Shown here: piece by piece, positions 59,680 through 64,000 of the stretch | How the letters are laid out: every line of letters begins with the position of its first letter | Numbering within the stretch: position 1 is the stretch's first letter | Assembly (NCBI RefSeq): GCF_025947345.1 | Contig: NZ_CP110011.1 | Span: 4,030,001-4,094,000, forward strand | Source: Flavobacterium sp. N502536 | GTDB taxonomy: Bacteria; Bacteroidota; Bacteroidia; Flavobacteriales; Flavobacteriaceae | Length of the DNA stretch: 64,000 bases | Reading direction: 5' to 3' | The notes under the pieces: generated by a model | Told to the model about the DNA's origin: nothing | What the model saw: only the letters and a program-made list of their open reading frames with translations | Databases searched by the model: none | Made by a program: the position numbers and the translations under genes

Positions 59680-60642
59680 ATGAAACATTGGATCGAAGCC
59701 GCTCGTTTGCGTACATTACCTTTATCAGTTTCCGGAATCATAGTAGGAAGTATATATGCCTTATCCAACCCGACGGCCACCATCAACACACCGACAGAAG
59801 TATTTAGTTGGAAAATTTTTGGCTTTGCACTTTTAACAACGCTTGGTTTACAGGTTTTGTCCAACTTTGCAAATGATTACGGTGATGGTGTAAAAGGTAC
59901 TGATAATGCTGACAGAGTTGGTCCGCAACGTGCCATTCAGAGTGGTGTTATTACGCCACAGGCTATGAAAAAAGCCATTATAATTACTTCGTTTTTGACG
60001 TTGTTGTCTGCCATGATACTGATTTATTTTGCTTTTGGCGAAAGTAATTTTGGGTATTCTATCTTTTTCTTATTGTTGGGAATAGCAGCGATAGTTTCGG
60101 CAATTCGTTATACAGTGGGCAATTCGGCTTATGGATACAGAGGATTTGGAGACGTATTCGTTTTTGTTTTCTTCGGATTGGTAAGCACCTTAGGAGTAAA
60201 CTTTTTATACTCGAAAGAAGTAGATCCGCTTTTGATTTTACCGGCTATTTCAATTGGATTATTAAGCGTTGGAGTACTGAATCTGAACAATATGCGCGAC
60301 GAGGAATCAGACCGTAAATCGGGGAAAAATACCATTGTAGTTCAGATTGGTGGTGCAAAAGCTAAAATTTATCATTTCACTTTGATTATTACAGCCATGC
60401 TGTTGGTCGTTATTTTTGCTTTTTTGAGTGATTATAACTTCGATCAGTACTTATTCTTACTGGCTTTTATTCCGTTAACAAAACATTTAATTACCGTTTA
60501 TAAAAACCAAAATCCAAAGCTGTTGGATCCCGAATTGAAAAAACTGGCACTTAGTACCTTTTTACTTTCGATACTGCTAACGGTATGTATGATTTCATTG
60601 ATCTCAGACATTATTGTGAACCTCTTTTTAGGAGGGAGATAA
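59680..60642 (+). CDS. menA: MenA, DHNA octaprenyltransferase
   Basis: A 320-residue UbiA-fold membrane enzyme: MKHWIEAARLRTLPLSVSGI, the first Asp motif NFANDYGDGVKGTDNADRVG (NDxxDxxxGxD), and the second NNMRDEESDRKSGKNTIVV. About eight membrane helices. MenA transfers a polyprenyl chain to DHNA to make demethylmenaquinone. It is 103 bp downstream of menB and 30 bp before the MBL hydrolase, so the three are probably one transcript. It is distinct from the UbiA-type enzyme at 42667. Confidence 0.95.
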   Translation: MKHWIEAARLRTLPLSVSGIIVGSIYALSNPTATINTPTEVFSWKIFGFALLTTLGLQVLSNFANDYGDGVKGTDNADRVGPQRAIQSGVITPQAMKKAIIITSFLTLLSAMILIYFAFGESNFGYSIFFLLLGIAAIVSAIRYTVGNSAYGYRGFGDVFVFVFFGLVSTLGVNFLYSKEVDPLLILPAISIGLLSVGVLNLNNMRDEESDRKSGKNTIVVQIGGAKAKIYHFTLIITAMLLVVIFAFLSDYNFDQYLFLLAFIPLTKHLITVYKNQNPKLLDPELKKLALSTFLLSILLTVCMISLISDIIVNLFLGGR

Positions 60643-60672
60643 AACAAAGTTCAATTTTAAAAATCAATTAAA

Positions 60673-61350
60673 ATGAAAATAACATTTTACGGACACGCGT
60701 CTTTAGGCATTGAAGTTGGTGGAAAACATATTATTGTAGATCCTTTTATTACAGGAAATCCGCAGGCAGCCGGAGTGGATATAACGACTTTGAAAGCTGA
60801 TTATATTTTACTTACGCATGCACATGGCGACCATATTATGGACGTTGAAGCGATTGCAGGACGTACTAAAGCGGTGATCGTTTCAAATGCTGAAATAGCA
60901 GACTACTATGCTAAATTAGGCTTCAGTTCGCATCCTATGAACCATGGCGGAAGCTGGCAGTTTGATTTTGGAAGAGTAAAATATGTAAACGCTATTCATT
61001 CCAGCAGTTTTCCTGATGGAAGTAACGGTGGAAACCCGGGCGGTTTTGTCATCGAAGGCGAGCATAAAAATATCTATATTGCCGGAGATACAGCGCTTAC
61101 ATGGGATATGAAATTAATTCCGATGCGAACCAAACTCGATTTGGCGATACTTCCAATCGGGAACAATTTTACCATGGATGTCGAGGATGCTATAATCGCT
61201 TCCGATTTTGTAGAATGCGACAAAATCCTTGGCTATCACTTTGATACTTTTGGTTACATTAAAATTGATCATGAAGATGCTATTCGTAAATTTTTCAATA
61301 AAGGAAAAGATTTGATGCTTCTTGAAATTGGAGAATCAATTGAATTATAA
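60673..61350 (+). CDS. MBL-fold metal-dependent hydrolase (UPF0173-like)
   Basis: A 225-residue metallo-beta-lactamase-fold protein: MKITFYGHASLGIEVGGKHI, the zinc motif THAHGDHIMD (about 48-57), PMNHGGSW, AGDTALTWDM, and a C-terminal GYHFDTFGY. The family (UPF0173) is a general hydrolase of unknown substrate. It sits between menA and menC as it does in flavobacteria I know. A role in the pathway has not been shown. Confidence 0.93.
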   Translation: MKITFYGHASLGIEVGGKHIIVDPFITGNPQAAGVDITTLKADYILLTHAHGDHIMDVEAIAGRTKAVIVSNAEIADYYAKLGFSSHPMNHGGSWQFDFGRVKYVNAIHSSSFPDGSNGGNPGGFVIEGEHKNIYIAGDTALTWDMKLIPMRTKLDLAILPIGNNFTMDVEDAIIASDFVECDKILGYHFDTFGYIKIDHEDAIRKFFNKGKDLMLLEIGESIEL

Positions 61351-61355
61351 TTACA

Positions 61356-61865
61356 ATGACCGATATTAAATATATTTGCGACTGCTGTGGTCAGGAGCAT
61401 GAAAGCTGGCCTGCAATTGCTTACAGTTCGCCTTCCGCTTACAACAAGCTTTCAGAACAGGAAAAAGAAGAAATTGCAGTTATTGATCAGGATTTTTGTG
61501 TTATTAAATATGAAGATCATATCAATCGTTTTATAAGAGTGGTTTTGGTTCAGCAGGTTAACGATCATTGTGAAGATCTGGAGTATGGTTTTTGGGTTTC
61601 TTTAAGCGAAAACAGCTTTGAAGATTATCTGGAAAATGGCGAAGATGAAAATCATGAAGCACAATATTTTGGATGGCTTTCCAATTACATTCCGCAGTAT
61701 GAATTTTCAAATAGTATTCCAACAACAGTAGTCACCAAACCGGGCAATGAGAGACCTGAAATTTTTCCGCATAAAGATTTTGACCATCCTTTTGTGAAAG
61801 ATTATTATAATGGAATCACCAAAGCCGAGGCTGAAAAAAGAATTCAGGAAATCTTAAAAAAATAA
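61356..61865 (+). CDS. DUF2199 family protein
   Basis: A 169-residue cytoplasmic protein. The N-terminal CDCCGQEHESWPAIAYSSPS places it in DUF2199, with a Cys-rich knuckle (CDCCG) that could bind zinc. DFCVIKYEDHINRFIRVVLV and FWVSLSENSFEDYL, then HKDFDHPFVKDYYNGITKAE complete it. No function is known to me. It starts 5 bp after the MBL gene and so is translated from the same mRNA. Confidence 0.92.
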   Translation: MTDIKYICDCCGQEHESWPAIAYSSPSAYNKLSEQEKEEIAVIDQDFCVIKYEDHINRFIRVVLVQQVNDHCEDLEYGFWVSLSENSFEDYLENGEDENHEAQYFGWLSNYIPQYEFSNSIPTTVVTKPGNERPEIFPHKDFDHPFVKDYYNGITKAEAEKRIQEILKK

Positions 61866-61906
61866 GGCCCGAATTTTGTAAGTGATCTTTAAATAAATTT
61901 TTTAAA

Positions 61907-63109
61907 ATGATTTTAAAAAAAATTGCCCTATTTCTTTTTAGCACCGCTTCCTGCAGCATTTTTGCGCAAAAAGATGGCTATTGGGACAAAGAACGTGCTA
62001 CGACAAAAGAGATTATAGTTTCTGCCCGTGACAGAATTATGCTTAAAACAGAAGATTTACCTGTTGGAACCACAGAAATCGTCTACAGAATCACGCTTCT
62101 GGATGAAAACCAGGAAATGGCCAACAGTTTGGTTTCCGTTTTAAAATCAATTCCCGATCCAACCGGAATTAGTCAGGGATCGGCAGGAGCTGTTTTTCTG
62201 ATGTCTAAAATTTCAGGCGACGATACCTGTACTTATGCCTTGTTTACGTCGAATGAAGCAGCAAAAAAGTACATTACTGACGGTAAAACCGATAAAGCCT
62301 GTTACGATCAGAAAGACCCTCTGAGTAAAGATGCTAAGCGATTGTCACTCGATAAATCGTCTTGTCTGGGACAGAATGTAAATACACTCTGGTTTGGTTT
62401 TCACAGTAAAAACTGGCTTTTAAATCAAAAAATAGTTCTGGAAGTCGTACCATGGGTAGATACCAAGCTTAATCGCGGATGGAATCAGGACAATAAAAAT
62501 GAAATTATAAGTCTTTGTAAAACCTCTACAATGGCTCAGAAAATGGCAAATTCTGATGATTTTTGCGTTTGTATTCTTGAAAAAATCATGAAACAGTACC
62601 GCTATACAGAATTTCAAAAACTGTTGCCAATGGAGAAAAATAAAGCATATAAAGACTTTGGGAACAGCTGTTATAAAGACGCTGATATTTCTAAAAATGT
62701 TTATAATGACTTAAGAACTCAGGCGGCTTCTTTGGTTAGACTTCAGAAATACAACGAAGCGATTCCAAAATTGAATACAATCATTAACGACGGTAAAGCA
62801 ACGGCACTGGATTACAGTTCTATCGGATATTGCTATATTTTGACAAAACAATACGGTAAAGCCCTTAAATTCCTAAAAGAAGGAGAGAAACTGGACGATA
62901 CGGAATTGTTGGTAAAATTAAATCTGGCACACGTTTACCTCATTAACGATGATTACAGTGAAGCGAAAGCCATTTACAAAAAATACCAGTCGCAGAATGT
63001 TACTGACAGCCTGAGCTGGAAAGAGAAAACAAAACAAGACTTCTTAGTTTTTCAAAAAGCCGGATTACCTTCAAAAGACTTTGAGAAAATCTTAAAACTA
63101 TACAATTAA
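61907..63109 (+). CDS. secreted TPR protein of unknown function
   Basis: A 400-residue protein with a signal peptide (MILKKIALFLFSTASCSIFA, then QKDGYWDK). The first 200 residues have no recognised family: beta-rich, with RDRIMLKTEDLPVGTTEIVY and five or more cysteines. The C-terminal 150 residues are TPR-like (LRTQAASLVRLQKYNEAIPK, YCYILTKQYGKALKFLKEGE, AHVYLINDDYSEAKAIYKKY). It could be a periplasmic scaffold. It follows the DUF2199 gene by 41 bp. Confidence 0.85.
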   Translation: MILKKIALFLFSTASCSIFAQKDGYWDKERATTKEIIVSARDRIMLKTEDLPVGTTEIVYRITLLDENQEMANSLVSVLKSIPDPTGISQGSAGAVFLMSKISGDDTCTYALFTSNEAAKKYITDGKTDKACYDQKDPLSKDAKRLSLDKSSCLGQNVNTLWFGFHSKNWLLNQKIVLEVVPWVDTKLNRGWNQDNKNEIISLCKTSTMAQKMANSDDFCVCILEKIMKQYRYTEFQKLLPMEKNKAYKDFGNSCYKDADISKNVYNDLRTQAASLVRLQKYNEAIPKLNTIINDGKATALDYSSIGYCYILTKQYGKALKFLKEGEKLDDTELLVKLNLAHVYLINDDYSEAKAIYKKYQSQNVTDSLSWKEKTKQDFLVFQKAGLPSKDFEKILKLYN

Positions 63110-63177
63110 AAGTAAAAAACTGTATAAGTCTGCCGCTTGCTTTACCGTGGTGGTACTTATGTAGTTGGAGTTACACT

Positions 63178-64000
63178 ATGAAAGCAACCTGTCACAAATA
63201 CATGCTTGAGTTTAAACGACCTTCCGGGACTTCCAGAGGCGTTATGACGGAGAAAGAAACCTGGTTTATCGTTCTGGAAGAGAACGGTAAAAAGGGGATA
63301 GGAGAGTGTGGGATTCTTCGCGGACTGAGTGCTGATGACCGTGAAGATTACGAAGAAAAACTGCAATGGACGTGCCAGAATATTCATTTGGGAGAAGAAG
63401 CGCTCTGGAATGCTTTGTTGGAATTTCCATCCATACAATTTGGAGTTGAAATGGCGTTTTTGTCTCTTAAAAATGAAAACCCGTTTGTTTTGTTTCCTTC
63501 GCACTTTACAGCTGGTTCAAAATCGATTGCCATAAACGGTCTGGTCTGGATGGGGGAAGCTTCCTTTATGAAAGAACAAATTGAAGAGAAATTAGCGACT
63601 GGATTTAATTGCATAAAACTTAAGATAGGCGCTATTGATTTTGAAAAAGAACTCGAATTGTTAGCTTATATCCGCAGTCATTTTTCAGCAGAGCAGATTG
63701 AAATCAGGGTAGATGCTAATGGAGCTTTTCGTTTAGACGAAGCTTTAGATAAACTGAAGCAATTGAGTGCATATCAATTGCATAGTATTGAGCAGCCTAT
63801 AAAAAAAGGGAATATTGCTGCAATGGCTGATTTGTGTAAAACAACGCCGTTTCCAATTGCTTTGGATGAAGAATTGATCGGTGTTTTTTCGTTGGAAGAA
63901 AAAGAAAGTCTGTTGCAAAAAATCAGACCGCAGTATATTATTTTGAAGCCTAGTTTTATTGGAGGTTTCAAAGGCACGAAGGAATGGATTGATCTGGCAG
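63178..64000 (+). CDS. menC: MenC, o-succinylbenzoate synthase, 5' part
   Basis: The frame is open to the window end, so the 3' part is missing; 274 residues are visible. The opening MKATCHKYMLEFKRPSGTSR and the enolase-superfamily motifs are clear: CIKLKIG (catalytic KxK), RVDANGAFRL (metal Asp), SIEQPI (metal Glu) and ALDEELIG (metal Asp). The next KPSFIGGF holds the second catalytic Lys. MenC dehydrates SHCHC to o-succinylbenzoate. The start ATG 63178 is preferred because no earlier start gives the family N-terminus. It is 68 bp behind the TPR gene; menE would be expected next, outside the window. Confidence 0.95.
   Translation, partial: MKATCHKYMLEFKRPSGTSRGVMTEKETWFIVLEENGKKGIGECGILRGLSADDREDYEEKLQWTCQNIHLGEEALWNALLEFPSIQFGVEMAFLSLKNENPFVLFPSHFTAGSKSIAINGLVWMGEASFMKEQIEEKLATGFNCIKLKIGAIDFEKELELLAYIRSHFSAEQIEIRVDANGAFRLDEALDKLKQLSAYQLHSIEQPIKKGNIAAMADLCKTTPFPIALDEELIGVFSLEEKESLLQKIRPQYIILKPSFIGGFKGTKEWIDLA

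Overview
The window is chromosomal DNA of a Flavobacterium-like member of the Bacteroidota. The evidence is consistent across the window: AT-rich intergenic DNA, promoters of the flavobacterial type (TTG, 17-20 bp, TAnnTTTG), a type IX secretion (T9SS) sorting domain at two protein C-termini, a PorP/SprF protein, DUF2911/DUF1684/DUF2520 families, a fused CcsBA cytochrome c biogenesis protein and a menaquinone pathway. Most of it is ordinary core chromosome. I saw no prophage, IS transposase, CRISPR array, tRNA or rRNA.

Layout. 1-8.9 kb: the 3' part of a giant, highly repetitive T9SS type B surface protein, followed by PorP/SprF and OmpA-family genes, a typical surface adhesin module. 9.1-12.6 kb: MgtC-like membrane protein, an unknown secreted protein and rpsA with a long leader. 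12.7-18.6 kb: a leucine-rich T9SS type A protein, two orphan ExbD paralogues that lack the usual membrane aspartate, a fasciclin protein, an EamA exporter and a 46-residue gene. 18.6-22.9 kb: a tandem duplication of a BlaI repressor / M56 membrane protease pair, apparently one four-gene operon with a phased set of operators on its promoter. 23-29.4 kb: MFS transporter, DUF1684, TatD, TcdA, HAD, DUF2911, and a TetR/DUF1348 pair with a palindromic operator. 29.4-30.8 kb: a repeat-rich stretch around an orphan four-helix-bundle sensor. 30.8-35.6 kb: a probable operon of a PIG-L deacetylase, an unlisted 35-residue membrane peptide, a sodium:solute symporter and a VOC protein. 35.8-41.4 kb: envelope proteins. 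41.5-45 kb: a compact housekeeping operon (DUF2520, KdsC-type phosphatase, UbiA prenyltransferase, Maf, MscS). 45.3-53.6 kb: CcsBA, DoxX, ECF sigma/anti-sigma pair, glutathione peroxidase, acetyltransferase, thioredoxin. 53.8-64 kb: menaquinone synthesis genes menD, menB, menA and menC, interleaved with CvfB, an M28 peptidase, an MBL hydrolase, DUF2199 and a TPR protein.

The least explained material is non-coding. Two copies of a folded intergenic element (15.45 and 30.7 kb) have compensating stem changes. Gene ends carry several unrelated families of short 'word' repeats, often of period 7 and often arranged as large inverted repeats. A 134/149-bp tandem repeat contains a hexanucleotide microsatellite. 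Functional names rest on reading motifs in the translations; no database search was possible.
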